Shown: positions 54,577 through 63,213 of the stretch, in pieces | Numbering within the stretch: position 1 is the first letter of the stretch | Layout of the letters: every line of letters starts with the position of its first letter | From: JAJPKK01 sp963787675 | Lineage (GTDB): Bacteria; Pseudomonadota; Alphaproteobacteria; Rhizobiales; Xanthobacteraceae | Direction of reading: 5' to 3' | Assembly (NCBI GenBank): GCA_963787675.1 | Contig: CAWBDV010000012.1 | Location: 1 to 64,000 of the forward strand | Length of the DNA: 64,000 nt | Translations under genes and position numbers: made by a program | The notes under the pieces: generated by a model | What the model was told of the DNA's origin: nothing | Databases searched by the model: none | Seen by the model: only the letters and a program-made list of their open reading frames with translations

Positions 54577-57079
54577 GCGGCAGTTCTGCGGGCAATATCG
54601 CGTCCGGGTGATGGGGCACTGCGCGGACAGTGTAATCGTCGGCCGGGCGCGATGTCTCGACAATGCCGGCATAGATATAACCATTGCTCGAACCCGGGAT
54701 CGCTTGTTCCTTGTGTAGAAGGATCACCTCCGGCAGAAGCTTCCCCTTGCCGTCGGCAAATAATTCGACGCGCACCGAGTCCGGTGATACCTCGCCCATA
54801 TAGACAGGCACGACAAATTGCCACGCCGTATCGTCACGATTGACCGTCGTGCTACCGATATGCAGCGTCGTCCACCTCTTGTAGACAGTTCTGGACCACT
54901 CGTTCATCGCCCGGGCCTTGGCACATTTGTCCTTCAGGCGTTCGCGTACCGCCTGCGCGCGCGGCAGATAAGTCTTTTCAAGGTACTCCCGCATCATGCG
55001 CGTCGTGCTGAACGCGGGCGTCAGCGTCGACATGCTCTTTCGAACCCGTTGCACCCACGCACGCGGCATTCCCGCAGCGTCGCGGTCGTAGAATTCAGGA
55101 ATGACCTTTGTTTCCAGGATTTCGTAGAGGCTCTCTGCGTCACGCGCGTCGACTTCTTTGACTGCGCCACCGAGTCCGTCGCCAACCACCCACCCCAGCT
55201 CTGGGTCATAAGCTTCATCCCACCAGCCATCGAGGATCGAGCAATTAAGTCCGCCATTGACCAGAACCTTCATTCCGCTCGTTCCGCAAGCTTCCCAGGG
55301 CCTGCGCGGTGTGTTGATCCAGACGTCAACCCCCTGCACAAGCTCCTGCGCAAGATCAATGTCATAGTCTTCGAGAAATATCACGCTCCGCCGGAAGCGC
55401 GGCTGACGCGCGAATTCGATCCATTCCCGTATCATGTCCTTGCCCATGATGTCGGCGGGATGTGCCTTTCCGGCGACGACGATCTGAACAGGCCGTTTTT
55501 CGTTCAGGAGCAATTGCGCAAAGCGATTTGGATCGCTCAGGAGCAAATTCGGTCGTTTATATTCGGTGAATCGCCGTGCAAAGCCTAACGTAAGAACGTT
55601 TGCATCGAGCACCGTGTCGGCCTCTCGAACCGCCCCCAGTGCTAATCCCCGTCCTCTCAATTGAGTCGTCAGATATCTGCGTGCGACGCGCACGACGCGG
55701 TTGCGGCTCTTGCCGCGCATTGCCCATAGTTCCTGATCGGAAACGCCGGCGATGCCATCGAACCCGATGGCGGGTGGCAAACGCCACCGCTCCTTGCCCA
55801 AGGATTCCGTCCACAGCCGGTCCGCTTCGGCCGAGTCCCATGTCGGAACATGTACGCCGTTGGTGATCTGTCCGACCGGCACTTCGCAGGCAGGCCAGCG
55901 CGGGAAAAGCGGCTGGAAGATCTGCCTACTGATTTCGCCGTGCAAGCGGCTGACGCCGATGGTAATGCCTGAACCGCGCAACGCCAGATAGGCCATGTTG
56001 AACGGCTCATTGCTATCCTTCGCGTTCAGGCGGCCCAGTGCGAGGACATCATCGAGTTCAACACCGCGCTCGGCAAGCACGCCTTCGACGTACGGCAGGT
56101 ATTTCCGCAGAAGGTCGATATGGAACTGGTCGAACCCGGCGGCGACCGGCGTATGCGTCGTGAAGATATTGCCGGCCCTTGTGGCCCACAGCGCTTCCCA
56201 GAAATCGATACTCTGCTTCAAGGCCAGGTGGCGCGCTCGCTCGATGAGCGCGAATGCTGCATGGCCTTCATTGACGTGACAGATTTCAATTTCCGGGTGC
56301 AGGGCCTCTACCACTCGCCATCCGCCGATGCCAAGTGCGATCTCCTGCATCAGGCGGATCTCAGGGCCACCGCCGTAGAGCTTCGCCGTGATGCCGCGGT
56401 CGGGCGGACTGTTGAGGACATCGTTGCTGTCAAGAAGGTATAGCCGCACGCGTCCGACGGTGACTTGCCACACGCGCAGCTGAACGACGCGGCCTGGCAG
56501 CTCCAGCGGGATGCGAAGCCAGCCTCCCTCCGGCAGGATGACAGGCTCGATCGGCATCGTGGCCGGTTCGTTATACGGATAGAATTCTTGTTGTACGCCG
56601 GCTGCGTTCACAGTCTGCCGAAAATAGCCTTCCTGATAAAGGAGTCCGATTCCGATGATGGGAACGTCGAGATCGCTGGCGGTTTTCAGAAAATCTCCCG
56701 CTAATACGCCCAATCCGCCAGCATAGAGCGGCAAGGCGGCACCGAGGCCGAACTCCATGCTGAAATAGGCGACGCCGCCGAGCTGCGACGCACCTTCGGT
56801 TAGGTGGAACCACCCCGGCGTTTGTAGATAGAGGTCTCGCGCCGCCACCAGACGGGCGAGTTCCTCTAGAAAATTCTGGTCGCAAGCGAGCGATTTGAGA
56901 CGGTCTGCAGGAGCGCTCTGCAACACGGCCCACGGATTGTGCGTGCGCTCCCAGAGCTGCTCGTCAACGTGGGACCACAACAAGTCACCTCCGTGACTCC
57001 ATGTCCAGCGCAGATCGAGGGCAAGCGACCGCAGGGCGGAGATTTCGTTGGGTAATTCTGGCAGAGGAAGCGCAACCAT
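54557..57079 (-). CDS. glgP: Alpha-glucan (glycogen) phosphorylase, TIGR02094 type (840 aa)
   Basis: PLP-dependent GT35 enzyme that frees glucose-1-phosphate from glycogen or maltodextrin. Seen: the N-terminal LRSLALDLRWTWSHG with the DUF3417-type region, FSMEFGLGAALPLYAGGLGVLAGD, HVNEGHAAFALIE, THTPVAAGFDQF, TLGFARRFTEYKRPNL, and the PLP lysine region RPWEACGTSGMKVLVNGG. Full length for this short-branch family. It is convergent with the DUF2934 gene, and an IS701 copy lies 215 bases beyond its start. Confidence 0.95.
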   Translation of the reverse strand: MVALPLPELPNEISALRSLALDLRWTWSHGGDLLWSHVDEQLWERTHNPWAVLQSAPADRLKSLACDQNFLEELARLVAARDLYLQTPGWFHLTEGASQLGGVAYFSMEFGLGAALPLYAGGLGVLAGDFLKTASDLDVPIIGIGLLYQEGYFRQTVNAAGVQQEFYPYNEPATMPIEPVILPEGGWLRIPLELPGRVVQLRVWQVTVGRVRLYLLDSNDVLNSPPDRGITAKLYGGGPEIRLMQEIALGIGGWRVVEALHPEIEICHVNEGHAAFALIERARHLALKQSIDFWEALWATRAGNIFTTHTPVAAGFDQFHIDLLRKYLPYVEGVLAERGVELDDVLALGRLNAKDSNEPFNMAYLALRGSGITIGVSRLHGEISRQIFQPLFPRWPACEVPVGQITNGVHVPTWDSAEADRLWTESLGKERWRLPPAIGFDGIAGVSDQELWAMRGKSRNRVVRVARRYLTTQLRGRGLALGAVREADTVLDANVLTLGFARRFTEYKRPNLLLSDPNRFAQLLLNEKRPVQIVVAGKAHPADIMGKDMIREWIEFARQPRFRRSVIFLEDYDIDLAQELVQGVDVWINTPRRPWEACGTSGMKVLVNGGLNCSILDGWWDEAYDPELGWVVGDGLGGAVKEVDARDAESLYEILETKVIPEFYDRDAAGMPRAWVQRVRKSMSTLTPAFSTTRMMREYLEKTYLPRAQAVRERLKDKCAKARAMNEWSRTVYKRWTTLHIGSTTVNRDDTAWQFVVPVYMGEVSPDSVRVELFADGKGKLLPEVILLHKEQAIPGSSNGYIYAGIVETSRPADDYTVRAVPHHPDAILPAELPLIAWQR

Positions 57080-57293
57080 GACCCGACACCCGACTCTTCA
57101 CGCGGCTATTTTATCAAACCCGACACAAAATTCGAATTCCGCATCATCCCTCCTAATCTTACTGCGTCAGAACCTACCAGGTCTATTTTGAGCTGAGATC
57201 GGCACGACGCAGCAGGGGCAACGCGACAGCGTTTTGGCGAGAGCAGCGCTCAATCTCCGCCGGACGGTCGCAATCGAATTCGGGACGTGGCGT

Positions 57294-58599
57294 TCAGGCC
57301 GCAATGGCGGAGCCCCTTGGCCGATAACTTTCCGGCACTGTAACTTCTTTGAACAGCCTGGCGGAAACTGTCTCTGAGGGGGGAACCGTCTCCCGTTCGG
57401 AGACTAGGAATCCGTAAGCCGCGATGCATAGCGTCGCGTGATGGTGGAAACCGCGCCAGCCTCGCCCTTCAAAGTGGCCGAGGCCAACCTCCTGTTTGAG
57501 TTCGTGGTAGTCGCGCTCAATGCGCCAGCGCAGCTTGGCGATGTTTACGAGTTCACGCAATGCGATGTTCGCCGGAAGGGTTGAGAACCAATATTTTGTT
57601 GGTACCTCTTCGCCCTCTGGCCACTCGATCAGCAGCCACTCCTCCGGCCGGCTCTCAGCGAGCCAGCAATCTCGATGCGCTGCACGAACGCGCACGCGGG
57701 CAAACCGTGAAGACAACGGTTCCGCCGTGCCTTCTCGCCACGTGATCTTGCGCCAAGCCTTTGACGGCAGGCCAACCGCAAGCTTCTTGACCGAGATCGG
57801 TCGGTGCTTGCCATCACGCCGCAGCAACTTCGGAGGTCGCCCGTGCCCCGACCAGGCCTTTGGCGGGGACGGCCCGGTGCCAGGCGCCCATACTGACGTC
57901 TGCGGCTGGATGCCGGCTACGTAGCTCAATTCGAGCGCTGTGATGTTCGTACGCAGATCAGTGTCAGTGCCATAGCCGGCGTCCATCAACACCACACCGC
58001 GCGGCAAACCCGCCGCACACGCCCACCGCAACTGCTCGAGCGCGATTGCAGGCTTGGTTTTGAATCCGATCTCCTTGGGCACCCCTGCTTTGCGTCGCCT
58101 TGCGCGATCCGTCGCCCATTCCTTCGGTAAATAGAGACGATAGGCCACCGGCAAGCTCGCATGGTGGTTGGCAATCGAAAGGGTCACGGCGACCTGACAA
58201 TTGTCTTGTTTGCCAAGCTCGCCGCAATATTGCCGCGCAACCCCCCGACTGAATGCCGGCCCTTCTTCGGGAAGCCCGTGTCATCGATGATCCAAGCTTC
58301 GATTGGCCCGTGCCGCTCGATCTCAGGCAGGACCATCGCGCGGACCTCGGCCAAGATCTTCTCGTCAGACCAGTTGCCTTCACCAACAAAGTGCAGCAGC
58401 GACTGATGTTGCGCCGCCGTTCGGTCAGGCGCCGTGATCGCCGCCATGGCTCGACGCTCTTGCGCTCGCAAGGCATCACCAGTCCCGTGCAATAATCGCG
58501 AAGCGGTCTGGCCCGGTCGGCGTGTCCGATCACTCTCGTCAGACGCTCGACATACGCCGAAAACCGTGATGCCGCGTCCCCCAATTTTGGTAGACCCAT
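57294..58599 (-). pseudogene. IS701-family transposase, two frameshifts
   Basis: ATG 58599 starts MGLPKLGDAASRFSAYVERL, the usual IS701 N-terminus. Near 58450 the frame changes; the second frame carries MAAITAPDRTAAQHQSLLHF and AWIIDDTGFPKKGRHSVG (first catalytic aspartate). Near 58235 it changes again; the third frame carries VTLSIANHHASLPVAYRLYL, VLMDAGYGTDTDLRTNI and LRWRIERDYHELKQEVGLGHFEG by pattern (IERDYxELKxExGLxHFEGR) with the catalytic glutamate. Two indels inactivate it. The terminal repeats could not be placed. Confidence 0.85.
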
Positions 58600-58745
58600 C
58601 TCAGCCGCTCCACATGCTGAAAAGTGCATCTTGTCAAATACGTGATTCTCATCGGCAAACGATGCGACCTACTGACTCAGTAAGACTAGGAACTCGGAAC
58701 CGTAGTAAAAATCTACTTTCGAAGCTTAGGGTTCAGGGGGCCCTT

Positions 58746-59045
58746 ATGTGTGGTGAGTTCGAGAAAGGCGCGCGGCGGGTTCTTTGCGTCTTTCCACGAT
58801 ATGCGCCCTCCTTCGGCTCTTTCGAGTAATGCCTACCCGCTGTTTAAGGGGGTCCGCGCCTTCATGCCGCCGCAAGGTCTTCTGGTCGTTGCGGCGGCGC
58901 TGCCGCCGAACTGGCAGGTGCGATTCATCGACGAAAACATTGGGCCTGCAGGCACGGAGGATTTCCTGTGGGCCGATGCGGTGTTTGTCAGCGGAATGCA
59001 CATCCAGAAACCGCAGATGCAAGCTATCTGTCGCCGAGCGCAGGC
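58746..59045 (+). pseudogene. B12-binding radical SAM protein, N-terminal fragment
   Basis: ATG 58746 leads to RRVLCVFPRYAPSFGSFE, then a stop made by one extra base at 58828. In the next frame AYPLFKGVRAFMPPQGLLVV and DENIGPAGTEDFLWADAVFV follow, the N-terminal B12-binding domain of radical SAM enzymes of the HpnP/BchE-like group. At about 59045 it breaks into group II intron sequence. The radical SAM domain is missing. Confidence 0.75.
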
Positions 59046-59567
59046 GCTGCATCCGTCTGCACCCGGACAAGACCGATGTCGGCGACTGCCGGCAAGCCGG
59101 GGAAGGCTTCGACTTCCTTGGCTACCGGTTCGAGGCCGGACGACGCTTCGTCCGCAAGAAGAGCCTGACCCGCCTCAAGGATGCGATCCGCGAGAAGACG
59201 AAGCGCACGCGCGGCGACAGCCTCGCCTGCATCATCGCCGATCTCAATCGGACGCTGCGCGGCTGGTTCGGCTACTTCAAGCATGCCCATCCTCGCACCT
59301 TCATCGTGATCGACAGGTTCACCCGCAGGCGACTGCGCTCGCTGCTGCGCAAGCAGCAGAAGCGGCCCGGCCTCGGACGATGTCGCAACGATCATCAACG
59401 CTGGCCCAACGTCTTCTTCGCGCAAGCTGGGCTGCTCGCACTCGACACGGCTTGGCAAACCGCGAGACACTCCCGATGAGGAAACTACCGACTGGAGAGC
59501 CGTATGCGGGAAAGCCGCCCGTACGGTTCGGAGGGCGGGGAGGGCCATAACCCTTCCCGACCCCTAT
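59046..59567 (+). mobile_element. Group II intron, 3' part only
   Basis: The plus strand encodes the maturase end and then a domain V (59497-59529): GAGCCGTATGCGGG-AAA-GCCGCCCGTACGGTTC fits the classical catalytic hairpin. Domain VI follows and the intron ends with AT at 59567. The 5' part and most of the reverse transcriptase are missing. It is antisense to the permease fragment that follows. Confidence 0.8.
59052..59479 (+). pseudogene. C-terminal part of group II intron reverse transcriptase/maturase
   Basis: CIRLHPDKTDVGDCRQAGEG is followed by FDFLGYRFEAGRRFVRKKSL and a maturase domain with IADLNRTLRGWFGYFKHAHP, standard for bacterial group II intron proteins. The polymerase motif YADD and everything before it are absent, so it is a remnant. 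It ends 17 bases before domain V. Confidence 0.8.
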
Positions 59568-59840
59568 CCAGGAAATGATCCATGGTGCCGTGCTCGCGTT
59601 CGCGCACGACTGCGGCGCCTGCCAATATGATCGCCAACATGGTCACGTTGTTGATGATGCCCATGACGCTCGTGAACCAGGCCGTCGTGATGTTGGGATT
59701 GAACAAGATGCGCACGACGAGATTGACGGTCGATAGCGGCGCACCTTCCGAACGCGACAGAAAGTCCGCGATCTCGTTGGAGATGATCTGCTGCACATAT
59801 CGGAGCCGAGGCCCGCCTGGACCATCAACGTAGCGTCGAC
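59568..59840 (-). pseudogene. Central part of an ABC-2 permease
   Basis: Reads YVQQIISNEIADFLSRSEGA, then VNLVVRILFNPNITTAWFTS and INNVTMLAIILAGAAVVRER, ending HGTMDHFL exactly at the intron boundary. The C-terminal continuation of this kind of permease is at 43582-44037 on the same strand. About 27 residues are missing between the two pieces. The N-terminal part is also missing: an asparaginase fragment precedes it in frame. Confidence 0.82.
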
Positions 59841-59859
59841 GTTGACTTGAACGGTCGGC

Positions 59860-60110
59860 TGGATTCCTCACTCTCTCCACGTTCACGCATCCGGAAAAAC
59901 GTAGGCGGCGGCCGTCCATCAGCGAAGCGCTCATGCGGATCTTGCCATCACTCTGGATCTTGGATCCTAAACCCGCGTCGTACAGGGGGTCATCTTCCAG
60001 CAGCTCGACCGCTCGCACGACGGCCGTTACGGCGCTGCCGGGCCTCGTCTCGTTGATTGCGGTGTGCAGAGGGTATTGCGTATTGGCACAGCAGAAGTCT
60101 CGGCGCAGAC
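59860..60110 (-). pseudogene. Isoaspartyl peptidase/L-asparaginase (Ntn type) fragment
   Basis: Reads TRPGSAVTAVVRAVELLEDD, then PLYDAGLGSKIQSDGKIRMS and ASLMDGRRLRFSGCVNVERV, the N-terminal portion of plant-type asparaginases before the catalytic threonine. It is in the same open frame as the permease piece, forming a chimeric 242-codon frame (59485-60213). The catalytic part is missing. Confidence 0.7.
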
Positions 60111-60240
60111 GCACCGGGCTGCTTCCCTGTTCACCAATCACCCCCCCATCATTCAAATCCGCGACGTGACTCTTACCTTGCCGAGCAACGGGATCCCCGA
60201 GCACGTTTGACACACCCAGTGGGAATGTGACGACGACAGC

Positions 60241-60399
60241 CTAAGCTTTTTGCTTATCCGGCGCGGCATCCAGCGTTGCCAACGTGGCCTCTTCTTCCGC
60301 GAGCAGCCGAAGAAGCGTCTGCCGCTTGGATTCGTCCGTTTCCGTTGTGAGCAGGGTACGAAAGTGCTCGATGTTGAGTATGGCCACCGTCCTGTTCAT
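60241..60399 (-). CDS. Very small conserved protein (52 aa)
   Basis: Reads MNRTVAILNIEHFRTLLTTE, then TDESKRQTLLRLLAEEEATL and ends DKQKA. It is helical and charged and resembles tiny proteins common in Bradyrhizobium-type genomes; function unknown. ATG 60399 has GGAGG 6 bases upstream, a strong site. No operon partner. Confidence 0.65.
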   Translation of the reverse strand: MNRTVAILNIEHFRTLLTTETDESKRQTLLRLLAEEEATLATLDAAPDKQKA

Positions 60400-60514
60400 G
60401 GTGGGCCTCCGTTTTAGAGCGGCGTTGGAATGTGCGCCCTGTGCAAGGCAAAGTCCATCTCCGCCTACGTATAATTCCCTAGTGGTCGCGCTTCGCCGAT
60501 TTTCCTAAACTTTT

Positions 60515-61762
60515 GGGCACCTCGAACAATGAAGAGTTTTTTGTTGGCTCGATTGCCGACGCTGCGCGACGGTGATTTTCGCTCTTAATTTGTCGGTAAT
60601 TCGGTGCGCCAGGCGTCCGATCGGAGCGCTTCGGGCAGACTCCGCCCTTATGCGGTAGCCATCTGCTCCAGCGTCACCAGCCGGCGGATGTTATAAGCAA
60701 GGTTCTGCAGACCGATTTTGGCTTTCGCCCGCGCGATGCCGATCGTCCGTACGATCCGGCCACCCGGCGAGTTCTGTTGAGCACCGAACACGTGCTCGAC
60801 GCGAGCCCGAACTTTGCTCTTCTGGCGGTTCGCGTTCTCCTGCGCCTGCGATAGCGCATGATTGCGGCTCGCGCGCTGATGAATGCGACTACGCAAGCCG
60901 CGCGCCCTGAGCTTCACTTCCGTCTCGGCCGACCGATAGGCGCTGTCCGCGTACACGTCCTCCGACGTGTTGGCCTGGTTCAGAAGCCCGTCGAATTTCT
61001 GGCTGTCATGCACACTCGCGTCGGTCACGTCATACTGCCGGATCAGCTTGTGCTTGGCATCCGCATTCACGTGGTTCTTGTAGCCGTAGAAGCTCTTGCC
61101 GTGCTTCTTGGTCCAGCGCGCGTCCTTGTCTTTCTGCCGGTTTTTCGCCGGGTTCTTCTCCCACGCATCAGGCGTCTTGCCGGCCTTCACGTCATCATTC
61201 TCGTCGCGGCTGTTGCGCTGCTTGGGGACCGGCACGATCGTGGCATCAACCATCTGGCCACCGCGCGCAATGTAGCCCTTCGCCTCCAAATGCTGGCCAA
61301 AGCGCTCGAACAGCTTCTCAATCAACCCGGCCTTCGCAAGCGTCTCTCGGAACAGCCACAACGTCGTGCCGTCCGGAATGCTGTCCTCGATGCCGAGCCC
61401 CAGAAACCGCGTAAATGAGAAGCGGTCGCGCACTTGATACTCCACCTGTTCGTCAGACAGATTGTAAAGCGATTGAAGCACCAGCATCCGAAACATCACC
61501 ATGACGTCGATAGGTTTGCGGCCGGCGGTGCTCTTCTTCTCGTTCGCCGGCGTCAACACCGCCGCCTCAATCTCGGCCCGGAAGCTCTCGAATGGCACCA
61601 CGCCAGCAATCATTTCCAGCGGATCGCCCTTCGCGGAAATCGCCGCAAGCCGCCTGTCAGCATCGAAGAATCGAAATTGCCCCATCGTCCTCACACCCGC
61701 GAATTTCTGATGAAACTCAGACTCGCACAAATTCGCCGCCGTCGCTATTTTTCGAGGTGCCC
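60515..61762 (-). mobile_element. IS5-family insertion sequence (1.25 kb)
   Basis: Inverted repeat GGGCACCTCGAA at both ends (60515 and 61762 read inward), flanked by TTTT on both sides as a probable 4-base target duplication. It carries one intact transposase gene. It appears to have split a small Zn-ribbon-like gene from its start (61772-61994). Confidence 0.88.
60648..61685 (-). CDS. IS5-family transposase (345 aa)
   Basis: DDE transposase, apparently intact. Seen: PFESFRAEIEAAV in the N-terminal domain, KPIDVMVMFRMLVLQSLYNL with the helix region, the first catalytic aspartate in MVDATIVPVPKQRNSRDEN, the second in VYADSAYRSAE and the glutamate in RARVEHVFGAQQ. ATG 61685 gives the usual MGQFRFFDADRRL start; a longer frame to 61802 would run out of the IS. 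This is the only transposase in the window with an uninterrupted complete frame. Confidence 0.92.
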   Translation of the reverse strand: MGQFRFFDADRRLAAISAKGDPLEMIAGVVPFESFRAEIEAAVLTPANEKKSTAGRKPIDVMVMFRMLVLQSLYNLSDEQVEYQVRDRFSFTRFLGLGIEDSIPDGTTLWLFRETLAKAGLIEKLFERFGQHLEAKGYIARGGQMVDATIVPVPKQRNSRDENDDVKAGKTPDAWEKNPAKNRQKDKDARWTKKHGKSFYGYKNHVNADAKHKLIRQYDVTDASVHDSQKFDGLLNQANTSEDVYADSAYRSAETEVKLRARGLRSRIHQRASRNHALSQAQENANRQKSKVRARVEHVFGAQQNSPGGRIVRTIGIARAKAKIGLQNLAYNIRRLVTLEQMATA

Positions 61763-61771
61763 TTTTGTTTA

Positions 61772-61994
61772 TCGCGACGTTCCTCTTCCGCTGCCCTGCC
61801 ACCGAGTATCAGGTCCAAGGTTGGGTCGATGACAACCCCGAGAAGACGTCGAGAGTTATCAGCCGGTGACGTGCCTTGCCTGCGGCCGGGTGCACTTGGT
61901 CAATCCAAAAACCGGCAAAACGCCTACTGAGGTGGCTGCTGGATCCCCTTCGCAGGTTGCAGTTGGAGCGGACAGCCCGCGGCGAGGAGCCTAA
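61772..61994 (+). pseudogene. Small Zn-ribbon-like protein, start lost at IS5 and frameshifted
   Basis: Just after the IS5 end, FRCPATEYQVQGWVDDNPEK reads like the first half of a small rhizobial protein with paired cysteines. Near 61853 one base is missing; in the next frame YQPVTCLACGRVHLVNPKTG follows, with the CxxC, ending at TAA 61994. No start codon is left at the IS junction. Confidence 0.65.
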
Positions 61995-62034
61995 AAGGAC
62001 AACCTCGACCCCGACAGCACAGATCGGAGCGGTC

Positions 62035-62226
62035 ATGCCAGATGCATCCAATAGGGCTGCTAGCTACCGCGACCTCGCAGACGAATGTCTGAAGCGCTCC
62101 GAGCTTGCCTCCGACGGCAACATTCGCGCGCATTACCGCAGGATCGCCGAAAACTATTTGGTCGTCGCACGAGCCGAACTCACGCGCGCGGAGCAAAATC
62201 GCATCCACAAGCGACCACAGCCATAA
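62035..62226 (+). CDS. Small helical protein (63 aa)
   Basis: Reads MPDASNRAASYRDLADECLK, then RSELASDGNIRAHYRRIAEN and a helical tail. The YRDLADECLKxxxxASDxxxRxHYxRIAxxY pattern is frequent in short proteins of Bradyrhizobium-type genomes; function unknown. ATG 62035 has GGAG 6 bases upstream. Confidence 0.65.
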   Translation: MPDASNRAASYRDLADECLKRSELASDGNIRAHYRRIAENYLVVARAELTRAEQNRIHKRPQP

Positions 62227-62333
62227 GTGCCTCTAACCCAGTTTCGCCCAGTCGTTCGACGCACCAATACCGCATCACCTCGCAAATGTGCCGCTTGCGG
62301 TCGCGAGCCGCGACGCATATGTTTTCGCGCATC

Positions 62334-62558
62334 ATGTTGGCATTCGATCCAACCGATTATTCAGTTGTCGTAAAGCGTAGGGCGCGTCCTCCGAAACCGT
62401 GGAGGTGGGAAATTTATCGCGCGGGGTGAGCAAACTCGATAGAGCAATCGCCGCTTTACTTCGAGGCTCCGGCGACGGCCGTTAGAGCAGGAAAAGAAGC
62501 TCTCAGGGCGCTGTTGGAGAAGCTCCGCCCCGAACTCCTGCAATCGCCGCTCTTGTGA
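62334..62558 (+). pseudogene. Small conserved protein with in-frame TGA
   Basis: ATG 62334 gives MLAFDPTDYSVVVKRRARPP and KPWRWEIYRAG, then TGA at 62427-62429. The same frame goes on with NSIEQSPLYFEAPATAVRAG and KEALRALLEKLRPELL to TGA 62558, which matches the full 75-residue layout of a small rhizobial protein. A single CGA-to-TGA type change would explain the stop. Confidence 0.7.
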
Positions 62559-62698
62559 CGGGTCGTTTCAAGGAGTTGGGGCGATTTCTTCGTTCGTTGT
62601 CATTGACTACACGCAGCTCCGCTTGGATGACCGACAATCGTGAGAGCTTCCCGTAGTCCAAGGATAGACAAGTTTTTGCTCGGAGAGGAGACGAACAG

Positions 62699-63136
62699 AT
62701 GATGAATGCGTCGCGTGTTTTGATGGTCGGCGTCATCGTTCTGTCGGCTGCCGCCTTGGCGTCGGTCGCCTTAGCCCGCGGTGGTCGCGGGGGAGGACGA
62801 GGCTTGGGGATATCTGCGATTTTGTGCTTAAGCGGCGCTCAACTGGATCGCAGTCTTGGTACCATCGATGCGCTGATAAAGACTAGCGGCAGTCAAAAGG
62901 CAGCCCTCGATGACCTCAAGAAGGGCGTCAAGGAATATTCCGACAGTATGTCGCGCGCCTGTGGCGGCGACGTTCCTATGGATATGCCAGCAAAGCTAGC
63001 GGCGTCGGATAAGCGCCTTGAAGCCGCGCTTACGGGCATTCGTAAACTCAAGCCTCTCGCCGAAAAATTCTACGCGACGCTGAATGACGAACAGAAGACC
63101 CAAGCGAGCTTGTTTATAGACTTACCTGGCCTGTAA
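62699..63136 (+). CDS. Spy-like (LTXXQ) exported protein (145 aa)
   Basis: Small periplasmic protein. A signal peptide (VLMVGVIVLSAAALASVALA) is followed by a Gly/Arg stretch (RGGRGGGRGLG) and one helical domain with DDLKKGVKEYSDSMSRAC, RLEAALTGIRKLKPLAEKFY and LNDEQKTQASLF, as in one repeat of the broken gene at 38275-39821. Two ATG codons (62699 and 62702) follow a GGAGAGGAG site. It may help in envelope protein folding under stress; this is by family. Confidence 0.8.
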   Translation: MMNASRVLMVGVIVLSAAALASVALARGGRGGGRGLGISAILCLSGAQLDRSLGTIDALIKTSGSQKAALDDLKKGVKEYSDSMSRACGGDVPMDMPAKLAASDKRLEAALTGIRKLKPLAEKFYATLNDEQKTQASLFIDLPGL

Positions 63137-63213
63137 AACCATCCGCGCGTGGATAGCTTTGTTGCCGCGCGCGCAGGACAGGGTTCCGCCATTGTTCCTC
63201 CCGCTCCTTGCAC

